DNA of 64,000 nucleotides. Origin: FEN-1350 sp964643355 (GTDB taxonomy: Bacteria; Planctomycetota; Phycisphaerae; Sedimentisphaerales; Anaerohalosphaeraceae). A model generated the notes under the pieces. That model did no database searches and was not told the origin of the DNA. It saw only the letters and a list, made by a program, of their open reading frames with translations. The position numbers were made by a program, and so were the translations under genes. The DNA is taken from NCBI GenBank assembly GCA_964643355.1, contig CAZXPW010000022.1:1-64000 (forward strand), in the 5' to 3' direction. Of this stretch, positions 28,229-37,297 are shown in pieces; position 1 is the stretch's first letter; each line of letters begins with the position of its first letter.

Positions 28229-29929
28229 ATGACATCCAATCAGGCAACACAACCGACGATGGTTTCGTCCGGCGAACAACCACAGGATGCTTCGTCCGGT
28301 CGGATTCTGCTTGCTGAAGATAATTCCGGCTGTCAAAAATTAGTTATTTGTATTCTCACGAAGGCTGGTTACGAGGTGGATCTTGCCGAAAACGGTCAGC
28401 AGGTTGTTGAGAAGGTTCAGCAGAATCCCTATGACCTGATCCTGATGGATATGCAGATGCCGATGATGGATGGATTGACGACGACGAAAACCATCCGAAA
28501 TCTTGGGTATCAAAATATCCCCATTCTCGGTTTGACAGCCAATGCCTTCCAACAAGATCGTGAGCAGTGTATTTCAGCGGGGATGAACGAGCATATCTCG
28601 AAACCTGTTTCGCCAGCTAAATTGATTGATACGATTGGTTATTGGCTCGGTCGGGATGTGAATGCCACTTCATACACGGTGGGTGAGACTTGTCCGAATG
28701 ATACGATCAATCAATCTCCCTCCCCCGTCGAAACGGTCTGTCCCGAAGACAATCAAGGCATTCGATCGCATGGACAAGGGCTTGTAGCGGAAGACTGCCC
28801 AGTCCACCAGAACCATCTGCGGAATCTTGTTGAACGAAGTGGTGATGCCGAAATCAAGCGACAACACGATCACGTGTCGTCGAATTCTACTCTGACCTCC
28901 CTTCTAGAGACAATGCCTCACATTGTCATGATCCTGAATCGAAATCGGCAAATCGTGTGGGCTAATCATTGTCTGCTGGTTGCATTACATAAAGATAAGA
29001 TGGAGGAGCTTGTTGGTATCAGACCCGGTGAGGTGTTTCAGTGTGTCAATGCAATCCGTGCAGAACACGGATGCGGAACAGCCAAAGAGTGTCAGACCTG
29101 TGGAGCCTTGTTGGCGATTCTTCAAAGCCTTGATGAGAATGGATCCGAAAAAGAATGCACAATCCTGACGACAAATAATGATGCATTAAATCTTCGTATC
29201 AAAGCAGGCTTAATCGAGGTTGGGGGGGAAGTTTTTGACTGCGTTTCGATTGTAGACATCAGCGATGAAAAAACCAAAAGGATCCTTGAACACCTTTTCT
29301 TTCATGATATCATGAATTTAGCCGGTTCCATTCAGGGGTTTGCCAATTTGATCCCCGACTTGATTCGGGAAAAAGCTGACCAATTGTCCGACATCCTGCC
29401 CGTCCTATCCCAAGGGGCCGATGACCTGATCGAATTGATCAAATCTCAAAAAGATCTGCTTTCGGCGGAGATTAATGAACTCACCGTATATAATAAAACC
29501 ATCGATGCCCAAGAGCTGCTCCACAGTATAAGAGGTCTTTTGGAACGGAACGATCTGTTACAAGGGCGGCAGATTAAAATTCACGACACCGCAGAGAAGG
29601 TCATTTTTTCCAGTGATGAACGAATCCTGAAACGAGTCATCAGTAATGCGGTGAAAAATGCCCTCGAAGCCGTAAAGGAAGAAGATACGATTCATCTTCG
29701 TTACAAGAGAGATGGAGCCGGCATAGTGTTTGAAATTCAGAATAGCAGCTATATGCCTGAGGATGTTCAAAGCCGCATATTCCGAAAATCCTTTTCGACC
29801 AAGGGCCGAGACAGAGGGATTGGGACCTATAGTATCAAACTATTTACCGAAAAGTACCTCAACGGAAAAGTGTGGTTCATATCCCGAAAAGGGGAAGGAA
29901 CAACATTTTATATTCAGATCCCTGCGTAG
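28229..29929 (+). CDS. Receiver-PAS-histidine kinase hybrid
   Basis: A 566-residue signalling protein. Residues about 25-145 are a receiver domain with an acidic pair in ILLAEDN, the phosphoacceptor Asp in LILMDMQMPMMDG, the switch Thr in GLTANAF and the Lys in ISKPV. After a linker, a PAS-like domain (about 228-345) carries four cysteines (FQCVNA ... HGCGTAKECQTCG), a pattern suggesting metal or redox binding. The H-box is FFHDIMNLAGSIQGFANLI (about 353), and the ATPase domain (about 455-566) has NAVKNALEA and FSTKGRDRGIGTYSIKLF, with a weak G1 box (EIQNSSY). No membrane segment is present, so the signal is cytoplasmic. A response regulator gene follows after 9 bp. Confidence 0.85.
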   Translation: MTSNQATQPTMVSSGEQPQDASSGRILLAEDNSGCQKLVICILTKAGYEVDLAENGQQVVEKVQQNPYDLILMDMQMPMMDGLTTTKTIRNLGYQNIPILGLTANAFQQDREQCISAGMNEHISKPVSPAKLIDTIGYWLGRDVNATSYTVGETCPNDTINQSPSPVETVCPEDNQGIRSHGQGLVAEDCPVHQNHLRNLVERSGDAEIKRQHDHVSSNSTLTSLLETMPHIVMILNRNRQIVWANHCLLVALHKDKMEELVGIRPGEVFQCVNAIRAEHGCGTAKECQTCGALLAILQSLDENGSEKECTILTTNNDALNLRIKAGLIEVGGEVFDCVSIVDISDEKTKRILEHLFFHDIMNLAGSIQGFANLIPDLIREKADQLSDILPVLSQGADDLIELIKSQKDLLSAEINELTVYNKTIDAQELLHSIRGLLERNDLLQGRQIKIHDTAEKVIFSSDERILKRVISNAVKNALEAVKEEDTIHLRYKRDGAGIVFEIQNSSYMPEDVQSRIFRKSFSTKGRDRGIGTYSIKLFTEKYLNGKVWFISRKGEGTTFYIQIPA

Positions 29930-29938
29930 TGAATCTAA

Positions 29939-30403
29939 ATGAGACCCTGTGTGAATGACGCCAAAGACCAATTGGATATCGTGAGAACACCACTGGACAC
30001 CAACGGAAATCCACAAATTCCTGTGTTTGCAGGACAGGTGTTGGTAGTCGATAACAGTCTTGGCAATCAGGTGCAAGCCCGGCTACTGTTACAGAAACTG
30101 GGTTTTGAAGTATCCGTGGCAGATACGGGTCAACAAGCCGTAAACGCCATCGAAAATAACAGGTATGACCTGATATTCATGGACATGCAAGTGCTGGTCA
30201 TGGAGGGTTACGAAGCGATTCAGTTACTGCGGTCTCAATCTGTCCAGACACCAATCATCGCCCTGATTGCGGATACAGTGCCACAAGATGGAAATAAATG
30301 CATCGAAGCAGGATGCAGTGACTATCTTTCAAAGCCGATTGATTCCTCACAACTTGTTAATATCATCGATAAATTTCTTAAACCGACTCTTGCAGGAAGG
30401 TGA
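29939..30403 (+). CDS. Stand-alone receiver domain protein, partly degenerate
   Basis: A 154-residue single receiver domain (about 32-150) with no output domain. It keeps the phosphoacceptor Asp (LIFMDMQ) and the C-terminal Lys (LSKPID), but the acidic pair is reduced (VVDNS in place of EDN), the DxxMPxMDG loop reads MQVLVMEG, and the switch Thr/Ser is an Ile (IALIADTV). Phosphorylation chemistry may be altered. It is clearly related to the receiver of the upstream kinase and lies 9 bp behind it, so the two probably work together. Confidence 0.8.
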   Translation: MRPCVNDAKDQLDIVRTPLDTNGNPQIPVFAGQVLVVDNSLGNQVQARLLLQKLGFEVSVADTGQQAVNAIENNRYDLIFMDMQVLVMEGYEAIQLLRSQSVQTPIIALIADTVPQDGNKCIEAGCSDYLSKPIDSSQLVNIIDKFLKPTLAGR

Positions 30404-30595
30404 TCGATGGGTCCGAGTAGATGGAACTGCTCGTTGGTTCGAAGCCGATAAATTGCCCCTTCGGTACCCACTACTGGGCAAAGGAGGATGCCCAGTGAGG
30501 GTATTTATATAAATGAACCACTGCCTACCAGATATTCCATTCGAAACGAGGGTGAGGGGATCTGCTGGAAGAAGGTGAAGGCAAGGAATTCACAC

Positions 30596-30624
30596 TTGAA
30601 AAGCGGGGGCATATTTCCTATAAT
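30596..30624 (+). promoter_or_regulatory. Sigma-70-type promoter of the first M60-like gene
   Basis: TTGAAA at 30596-30601, a 17-bp spacer and a perfect TATAAT at 30619-30624. The start codon lies 33 bp after the -10, so the leader would be about 25 bp. The same layout is conserved before the paralogue at 37298. Confidence 0.8.
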
Positions 30625-30656
30625 ACAGGGAATCAGGTTCATGTGTGGAGTGAGGC

Positions 30657-32486
30657 ATGAGACGACTTTCAGACAACATGGGCGATACCTTGGAAGCATT
30701 TTCTTTTGGTATCACAAGGGTCTCTTCAATCTCTGAGTACCTGAAAATCAGGGATATCTTTGTTTGTTGCGTTTTCTTCTTCATGATTCATTCGCCCGGT
30801 ATTTCGGGGCAAGCCCCTGTTCTGATGCATTATGAGAATAAAACGGGCATTCAAGGTATCCCCTTGTCGTTCCAGCCCCCTCAGGTTAAAGCCGGGGATA
30901 CCCCGATCTCATGGTCATTAATCAACGCTCCCGAAGGCATGGTCATCGATCCTGTGACGGGTGAGGCGAATTGGAACCAACCCATCGAGGGAACCTTCCA
31001 TGTAACGGCCTCGGCATCCAACGCCACTGGATCTGATTCTCTGGAATGGGTTTTGATGATCGTTGTGAATGATTTTGAGGACCCGACGATTGTATCTTCC
31101 AAGTATATGGATTTTGTCGTTCCACCGAATATTGCTCAATGGATGAACAATTATGGTGTGGATTCCTATCTGAATACCTGCTGGGAATTAATGCACAACA
31201 TTGTGGGGCATTGTCCGTTGAATGGACGGCAGGTTGTCCGTTACGATCCGAATGGGGGAGGAGGTGCCCACAGTGGCAATCCCGTTGAGGCAGGTCCTGT
31301 CTGGTGGTCCACCAATCCCGTCAATGGTTGGGAATTGGGGGCGTGGATGCATGAAGTGGGACATAATTTTCACGCATTGACCAACATGAGTCGTATCACC
31401 GACACATGGGCAAGCGGCTTCTTTCACCATGGAATGGAATTGATGCAGACATTATTGGGCGAAAAACTGAAGTCCATGCCGGAAGTATTCGCTTCGCAGA
31501 CTGCCTATACGAATTTTGTGGCAAGGATGGATTGGAGAAGACAAAACCATTGGGAGAAATCTCAGACCTATATTGCTTGGCTGCAGAATGGCGGCAGAGC
31601 CATCGATTATACGGGACCGAATCCCTATCAGGTATGGGGATTCATGTGTAAAGATCTCTGTGAATTGTATGGAACGGATGTGTTGGAAAAATCCATACGG
31701 GCGGTTCGGGTGGACGGTTTGCCCTCCGATATTTATGTGTCAGCCGATACGGACTTGAAGCGAAATACTGTGTTATTTTGTATCATGTCGAATTCAGCGG
31801 GAACGGATCTGCGATCGTATTTTGATCAATGGGGCTTTGATACCGATGGTGCGTTCTACGAACAGATCAATCCAATTGTGAGCGATACCATTTCCCATCT
31901 GAATTACAATGAAGATGTTCATGGCTGGAAGCGATACTCCGGGAATGGACATTTCTATAAACTGATCACATGGCAATTGCCTTGGCATGAAGGCGAACGG
32001 CATGGGTTGCGGAATCAGGGGCATCTGGCAACCATACGGTCGCAAGAAGAAGAGGCGTGGTTATCCAATCGATTCTCTGTAAGAACCAATATCTGGATTG
32101 GATTGACGGATGAGCGTGAAGAAGGGAATTGGCAGTGGTCTTCGGGGGAAATGTCCGAATTTCGAAACTGGAACTCCGGGGAACCCAATGGTAAAACAAA
32201 TGAAAATTATTGTGTCTTCCGATGGGGATCTAACCGGGGGTGGAACGATGCCCCCGGTGACAGGCGGTTATGGGCACTGATTGAACGGGATACCTTTCCG
32301 GTTCCGAACCCCGGTGACTTCGATCACAACGGCTTCGTCAATGTAGCCGACCTTGTTCTGTTTTCTTCAGAATGGCTTTCGCCAGTCGTAGCAGGCTCCA
32401 ATGATCAATACGACCTTGATACAGATGGTCAGATCAATATTAAGGACCTTGGATGTTTTGGGCGTTATTGGGGAAGACAATATTAA
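30657..32486 (+). CDS. M60-like metallopeptidase with C-type lectin and dockerin-like ends
   Basis: A 609-residue secreted protein, start supported by a GAGG site and the upstream promoter; a late signal peptide core (about 33-50) ends GISGQA. An Ig-like domain (about 52-135) leads into an M60-like (enhancin/viral-enhancing) peptidase region with the zinc motif HEVGH at residues 232-236 and a later Glu in HHGMELMQTLL. Residues about 430-545 are a C-type lectin-like domain (WIGLTDEREEGNWQWSSGE ... FRNWNSGEPN), and about 555-605 a dockerin-like pair (DFDHNGFVNVADLVLFSSEWL). M60 enzymes cleave mucin-type glycoproteins. Its paralogue is at 37298. Confidence 0.88.
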   Translation: MRRLSDNMGDTLEAFSFGITRVSSISEYLKIRDIFVCCVFFFMIHSPGISGQAPVLMHYENKTGIQGIPLSFQPPQVKAGDTPISWSLINAPEGMVIDPVTGEANWNQPIEGTFHVTASASNATGSDSLEWVLMIVVNDFEDPTIVSSKYMDFVVPPNIAQWMNNYGVDSYLNTCWELMHNIVGHCPLNGRQVVRYDPNGGGGAHSGNPVEAGPVWWSTNPVNGWELGAWMHEVGHNFHALTNMSRITDTWASGFFHHGMELMQTLLGEKLKSMPEVFASQTAYTNFVARMDWRRQNHWEKSQTYIAWLQNGGRAIDYTGPNPYQVWGFMCKDLCELYGTDVLEKSIRAVRVDGLPSDIYVSADTDLKRNTVLFCIMSNSAGTDLRSYFDQWGFDTDGAFYEQINPIVSDTISHLNYNEDVHGWKRYSGNGHFYKLITWQLPWHEGERHGLRNQGHLATIRSQEEEAWLSNRFSVRTNIWIGLTDEREEGNWQWSSGEMSEFRNWNSGEPNGKTNENYCVFRWGSNRGWNDAPGDRRLWALIERDTFPVPNPGDFDHNGFVNVADLVLFSSEWLSPVVAGSNDQYDLDTDGQINIKDLGCFGRYWGRQY

Positions 32487-32553
32487 CAGGGGTCGCCCCC
32501 ATCAGACACAAACCCTTCTTCTGCGGCAATTCTGCGTCTGGGAGCTTTGTCCC

Positions 32554-34947
32554 CTATGCTTCATTATTGTATCCACAATGAAAACAGCTTGTGCCATTCC
32601 ATTTATAGGACAATTTACACTTCGGACAAAAACTTGTCACCGTAGTTGATTTATCCCCTGCGGATGAATCTGTTTTTGTGACGAACCATTTTCTGGCCAC
32701 AACTCCAATTTGGTCGGAGGTATAGATTTTACTTGCGAGATCGTTGGCATATTTACTGGGATTGGTGTGAACTCTATCACCAAAACGGCTCCATATCATG
32801 ATGATATTGTCAAGGCAGGTAGTGTTGGATGGCGTCTCTCTCCATGTGCCGGATACCATACATAATTCTTTTAGATCCTCATAGTATTCATCGACACCCC
32901 AAGCCCTAAGCAAGAAGGAACCAAGAAGAGAACATGAGTGAATGGAATCACATATAAGCCGAATATCCTCCGGTTTAGGAAGGATGGTTCCCTGCCGGTT
33001 ATTGAGACCCACAATATCCATGCCGATAGTGTAAAATAACAAAGTCGGAACACATTCAATGAATTTTGGGGGGGTCGGCAGATTTGCTTTCTCTTGCGAG
33101 GCCATTAGCTTGTTTATTGTTTGTGGCAGGATTCGATAAAAAATGGCCAATTCCATTGCTGGCACAAGGTTTTTATTCAAAAAGCTGGAGAAGAAACCTC
33201 GTTTCGCGTCCGGCTCAAACCAGTGAAGATCGTCCACTCTTGCGATTATTCTTGACTTTACCTCGGAGTTTGCGGATATGTTTGAAATAAAACAGTCAAA
33301 GGGCACAGGAGCGAACTTCCCTGTTACGACATCAAAGACGCAACTTACCGTAAGTTTCTTCAGGAAGCCGGTTCGTAAAACAACCGTCAGAACAATGGTG
33401 TTGTCCGATAGCGATACATTGTATTGTAAAGCCCCTATCGATACCCGTTTCGTCACAAGAGATTCAAAGAAAACTTGATCATCTTGTCTGAGACTGAGTA
33501 AAAGTTCTGATTCTGAGAAAAACAGGTGACAGTTGTCCGCTTGCGCAATCGCAATGGATTCAGGATTATTCTTGCCCTTCCAAGGGCAGGTATCCATGGA
33601 TAACATATTGAGTATGGCAGAATTCTTATTGGGGATATCCCTCCAGAGGGTGTAATTCTTGGCGAAGTGAACGACATGTTGAGATCCCGCTTTTACCTGA
33701 TGGGGACTCCTGACCCTCGACATATAGAACCGGAATCCCGTATACCCTAACGCTCCAAGGGTTGCCCCCCCGAAAAGGTTCAGCACATATGGTACGACAA
33801 GACCGTTTTCCGCATAGAACTTCCAGACTTCCCAGATCGTGGTGAAAGGTGCAGCGATTACGGCAAAGCATCCAGCGGCAGTTACAATCACCCAGAACAA
33901 CGCCAGAGGAGCGAAGTTACTCGTGTATTGGATCGCATATTTTCCCAACAGACCGATTCCAATGGCCGCGGTAAACCCTATCAGGGGAATCCACAACAAA
34001 AAGAAGGCAAGAACATATTTCGAAGTGCCGTTGAGGAGATTGTCTCTGGAAAGACCAAATCCAAACTCTGATTCTTTCTGAGGATTCACCGTGTTCCCAT
34101 TCTCTGCTCCAATCGAATTGGCGTCTTGAATCGAGAGAGTTTCTTGGACGGGTACTTCTGTCAGAATTATCTCCGAAAGAGCAATCACCCGTTCATCTTG
34201 GGCATCCAGCTCCTTGGCCGCTCGAAGGCTTACCTTGGCGTTGTCGGTGTCGCCGATTTCGTAAAACAATTGGGTGAGACGAATCCAATGTGCCAAACTT
34301 TCCTTTTTACGATCCGCCTCGCTACTATTCCTTGCAAGAGGAACATAGGTTTGCAGAGCGGTTTCAAGAGATTTCCAATTCCGCTCAAGAACGGCCTGTG
34401 AACCGAAAATGCTGAAACTATGTGCCTCCCCGGAAGCAATGAAACTGAACATCCGGCTGTATTCGCCCTGAATAACACCGTCATAAATAACGGCATCCCA
34501 TTGGCTGACTTTTCCTTCATGTATCTGAATGGCGGGGAATTGGTTTTTCACCGCTTGAGCATTTCTACGAAGGTCTTCGAGATTACTTGTATTGCCGGCT
34601 CCAACGATAATCCGCCACTTCAGACCGTCAGGACCACTAAAGAGAACCTTGCCGCGAGGGTCGCTGGAGTATTCATCTGTGACCTGCCAGCCAGCGGGTA
34701 AGATCAATTCAAAGTACCCCTGAGGATCACGGTATACTTGGGGCTGCTCATCGGATTGCCGTAACTTATGCTCCAGATTTCCGTCAGATGCCGCAAATAG
34801 TGAAACCGAGACCGCGGCGAAAAGAAGACAAGACGCTACAGAAAAGATGCGATCCGCTTTGACTCCATATTCCGCCGTGTTGGATGATAATGATTGCTCC
34901 TTCGGTATCGGGACATTACCTAAGGAAATCGTGTGAATCGGAGGCAT
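32554..34947 (-). CDS. Membrane protein with PsbP-like N-terminus and C-terminal zinc ribbon
   Basis: I choose the ATG at 34947 (MPPIHTISLG), six bases after an AGGGA site, giving 797 residues. A hydrophobic segment (FSVASCLLFAAVSVSLFA) precedes a PsbP/DcrB-like region (DPQGYFELILPAGWQVTDEY ... SFIASGEAHSF), a helical TPR-like stretch, three membrane helices (about 325-430), a long unrecognised domain and a C-terminal zinc ribbon (CPKCKLSYKWNGTSCFHCGY). No family is recognised for the central part. It runs opposite to the two M60-like genes between which it lies. Base use is like its AT-richer neighbours. Role unknown; an envelope-associated function is an inference from topology. Confidence 0.7.
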   Translation of the reverse strand: MPPIHTISLGNVPIPKEQSLSSNTAEYGVKADRIFSVASCLLFAAVSVSLFAASDGNLEHKLRQSDEQPQVYRDPQGYFELILPAGWQVTDEYSSDPRGKVLFSGPDGLKWRIIVGAGNTSNLEDLRRNAQAVKNQFPAIQIHEGKVSQWDAVIYDGVIQGEYSRMFSFIASGEAHSFSIFGSQAVLERNWKSLETALQTYVPLARNSSEADRKKESLAHWIRLTQLFYEIGDTDNAKVSLRAAKELDAQDERVIALSEIILTEVPVQETLSIQDANSIGAENGNTVNPQKESEFGFGLSRDNLLNGTSKYVLAFFLLWIPLIGFTAAIGIGLLGKYAIQYTSNFAPLALFWVIVTAAGCFAVIAAPFTTIWEVWKFYAENGLVVPYVLNLFGGATLGALGYTGFRFYMSRVRSPHQVKAGSQHVVHFAKNYTLWRDIPNKNSAILNMLSMDTCPWKGKNNPESIAIAQADNCHLFFSESELLLSLRQDDQVFFESLVTKRVSIGALQYNVSLSDNTIVLTVVLRTGFLKKLTVSCVFDVVTGKFAPVPFDCFISNISANSEVKSRIIARVDDLHWFEPDAKRGFFSSFLNKNLVPAMELAIFYRILPQTINKLMASQEKANLPTPPKFIECVPTLLFYTIGMDIVGLNNRQGTILPKPEDIRLICDSIHSCSLLGSFLLRAWGVDEYYEDLKELCMVSGTWRETPSNTTCLDNIIMIWSRFGDRVHTNPSKYANDLASKIYTSDQIGVVARKWFVTKTDSSAGDKSTTVTSFCPKCKLSYKWNGTSCFHCGYNNEA

Positions 34948-35480
34948 TTTTAATCCCTGTTGGCAAGATATGACTGTCATGATGAGTCTCCACAGCAAAA
35001 AAGGCTTCCCGTGCAACCTGACGAATCGGTTGGATAGGATTTGATATCATGATTGCCCGGATGATCCCCCTGATCCAGCAGTGAACATTATCCGCCAGAT
35101 AATCGAGTAATGTCAAAATTCCAATGCAAGGTTTTTTCATACCTGCGGGATCATAGCAGATGCGTGGAACGATTACAAGGTTGGATTTGGCATTTTGTCG
35201 TACAAGTATTACTGAATGCTAACGGTCAATATCTATGCCCAACAGATCCTAGCCAAAGACAGAACCCATATCAGGCGGCGGATGCCGCCGGAATGAGCAG
35301 TAATACGGCCGGCAAATACCTTCACAGCGGCAAGCCGGGAAGCGGGAAGACGGGAAATTGGAAATGAATATTTGGGGTGTGAAATTCTGTTTACTTATGG
35401 ACTGGAATCCTGTAAATAATGAGCCGTAGAATGCCCAAAAGCCAAATTCTCATAGATCAACTGTTTTGAGGGGTCGATGA
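34948..35480. other. Divergent intergenic region with possible transposase remnant
   Basis: The region between the zinc-ribbon and PH-like membrane genes has no intact gene. The only coding-like stretch is the possible IS21-type fragment at 35110-35367. Confidence 0.5.
35110..35367 (+). pseudogene. Possible IS21-like transposase N-terminal remnant
   Basis: An 85-codon frame whose second half (QAADAAGMSSNTAGKYLHSGK) resembles the helix-turn-helix start of IS21 IstA proteins (AAAKAGMSxxTARKYLxSGK). It ends after that motif, with no DDE domain and no inverted repeats around it. If real, it is a dead remnant. Confidence 0.3.
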
Positions 35481-37151
35481 ATGGAAATATTGACTTTTAA
35501 GAAAGAAAACCAAACCCTTAAAAAGACTGGAATTGCCCTCTTTATTTCTTGTATGGCTCTTTTCGCGATGATAATTGTCATGGTTCGAGGGGACTTTGAA
35601 TTTGGTTCAAAGATGTCACTTCTAGCAATGACCATTTTAACCGGATGTGTAATATTTGGACTTCTGATCTGCTATGGACATTTAAGTAGCCATCCCGATG
35701 AGTGTTTTCGCATTAAACCGGGTTATGAACCGGGTCTCATTCTTTTGTCTCAGGGCTTACACGACAGTAATTTGGCTATCGACAAAGCGGAATCCGAAAT
35801 CAGCATCTCTCACAGGAAAGCAGCGGGGATATATGATGTCTATTATTTCGGAATCAACGAGATTCGATCTGACCTTGTGCTGGAAGAGGAGTCCGGGAAG
35901 ATCATAAAGGAGGTGGATTGGGACACGAAAGCACTCGGACTCCTATATGCTGGTGGTCTTGGATATGCCTTGGCAAGTACTTTGGGTCGGAAGAAAACCC
36001 GTATAATACCGGCTATGGTGAAGAAAATTATCTTTCGAGTTTCGAAAACGAATGAGCCGGAAAATACATTTGAGTTCAAAATATTCAACGGTTATAGCGG
36101 ACTGGAAAAAAAACGCTTACGGCAAAATGAGAATTATATTAAAGCATTTAAGATTCATAATACCATTATGGGGTCAAAGCAATCCTCGGAAGAAGACGGA
36201 TTGGATCATGTGGAGACTAAGCCAGTCAAGTTTACTCCGGAACAACTACACACACAATATGCGGGCTTGAATAAGAATAAAGCCATTCATTTTGCCCCCA
36301 ATATACCAACGGATATGCTCCAGAATGCCATAGCCGCATATGCTCCGAATGTCAATATGCAGGATGTTCTGGTTCTGATTGATGACACATCTGAACACAA
36401 TGCCAAAGCAGGGGCTATCATTACAGATAGCCATATATACATACAGTCGCTGGGGGAAAAACCTATTGACCGAAAACTTTCTGACATCACTTCTGTGGAG
36501 TATATGGGGTACTGTTTCTTCTTTCGACACAGAATATGTATCAACAAGAATATGGATCTAAAGTTGTTGTCGCTAACAAAAGCCCATGCACTGTTACTGA
36601 CCAAATTGCTCCAAGACATGTCCCCGTCGATTAAACCGAATGTGGTGATTAACATACGGAAAAATAAGCAGAAACGGGAACCTCAGATTTGCAGAGGAAT
36701 GTGGGTAAAGATATTCGGGGTACTGAATATAGTTGTTGCATGTCCAATGGCATTTCTGTTAGCTATTTGGCAGATTTCCTATTACTCTCTCTATTGGAAT
36801 CTTGTGCCTTGCCTATTGCTCATGATTTTTGCTTGCCTGTTTTTCGTTCAAGGTATCTTGGCGATAAAGAGATCCCAAATGGATAGCGAAATGGTCGGGA
36901 TTTTGGGATTTTTGTTCGGAGTTGTGTTTCTATGGAGCACTTGGGCTTATTTCGATGTCCAGTTATGGGTTAACCAAAATGCCATATCAGAAAATGCAAA
37001 TACATCTTGGCAGATACAGTTGGATGATATCGAAACTTCGAAAGATGAGTATGAAATACAGGGCGTTTTGAATAGGTGTATTTTCTTTGCCAAGGATCAA
37101 AATGGATCCCCTGCATTGCCTATGCCGGGGAGGGGAGGAGAACTGATTTAA
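35481..37151 (+). CDS. Membrane protein with PH-like domain
   Basis: A 556-residue protein with a GAGGGG ribosome site. Two membrane helices near the N-terminus (about 13-33 and 42-65) are followed by a soluble region that contains a PH-like fold (about 300-375; KAGAIITDSHIYIQSL ... LSDITSVEYMGYCFFFRHRICIN) of the kind bacteria use in envelope proteins. At least two more hydrophobic segments lie near 405-480. No enzyme motif is seen. It precedes the second M60-like gene by 146 bp. The function is unknown. Confidence 0.7.
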   Translation: MEILTFKKENQTLKKTGIALFISCMALFAMIIVMVRGDFEFGSKMSLLAMTILTGCVIFGLLICYGHLSSHPDECFRIKPGYEPGLILLSQGLHDSNLAIDKAESEISISHRKAAGIYDVYYFGINEIRSDLVLEEESGKIIKEVDWDTKALGLLYAGGLGYALASTLGRKKTRIIPAMVKKIIFRVSKTNEPENTFEFKIFNGYSGLEKKRLRQNENYIKAFKIHNTIMGSKQSSEEDGLDHVETKPVKFTPEQLHTQYAGLNKNKAIHFAPNIPTDMLQNAIAAYAPNVNMQDVLVLIDDTSEHNAKAGAIITDSHIYIQSLGEKPIDRKLSDITSVEYMGYCFFFRHRICINKNMDLKLLSLTKAHALLLTKLLQDMSPSIKPNVVINIRKNKQKREPQICRGMWVKIFGVLNIVVACPMAFLLAIWQISYYSLYWNLVPCLLLMIFACLFFVQGILAIKRSQMDSEMVGILGFLFGVVFLWSTWAYFDVQLWVNQNAISENANTSWQIQLDDIETSKDEYEIQGVLNRCIFFAKDQNGSPALPMPGRGGELI

Positions 37152-37236
37152 AAGACAAGATGGGGCTTATTGCCAAGGCGAGAATTTCCATGGGAACCTA
37201 TGGAGAGGAAACCTGTAAAAAATAGAAACTCCTCAC

Positions 37237-37265
37237 TTGAATAATGAGGGCATATTTCCTATAAT
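37237..37265 (+). promoter_or_regulatory. Sigma-70-type promoter of the second M60-like gene
   Basis: TTGAAT at 37237-37242, a 17-bp spacer and TATAAT at 37260-37265, with the start codon 33 bp later: the same geometry as before the first M60-like gene. The sequence from the spacer to the start codon is also largely conserved. Confidence 0.8.
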
Positions 37266-37297
37266 ACAGGGAAATAGGTTAATGTGCGGAGTGAGGC

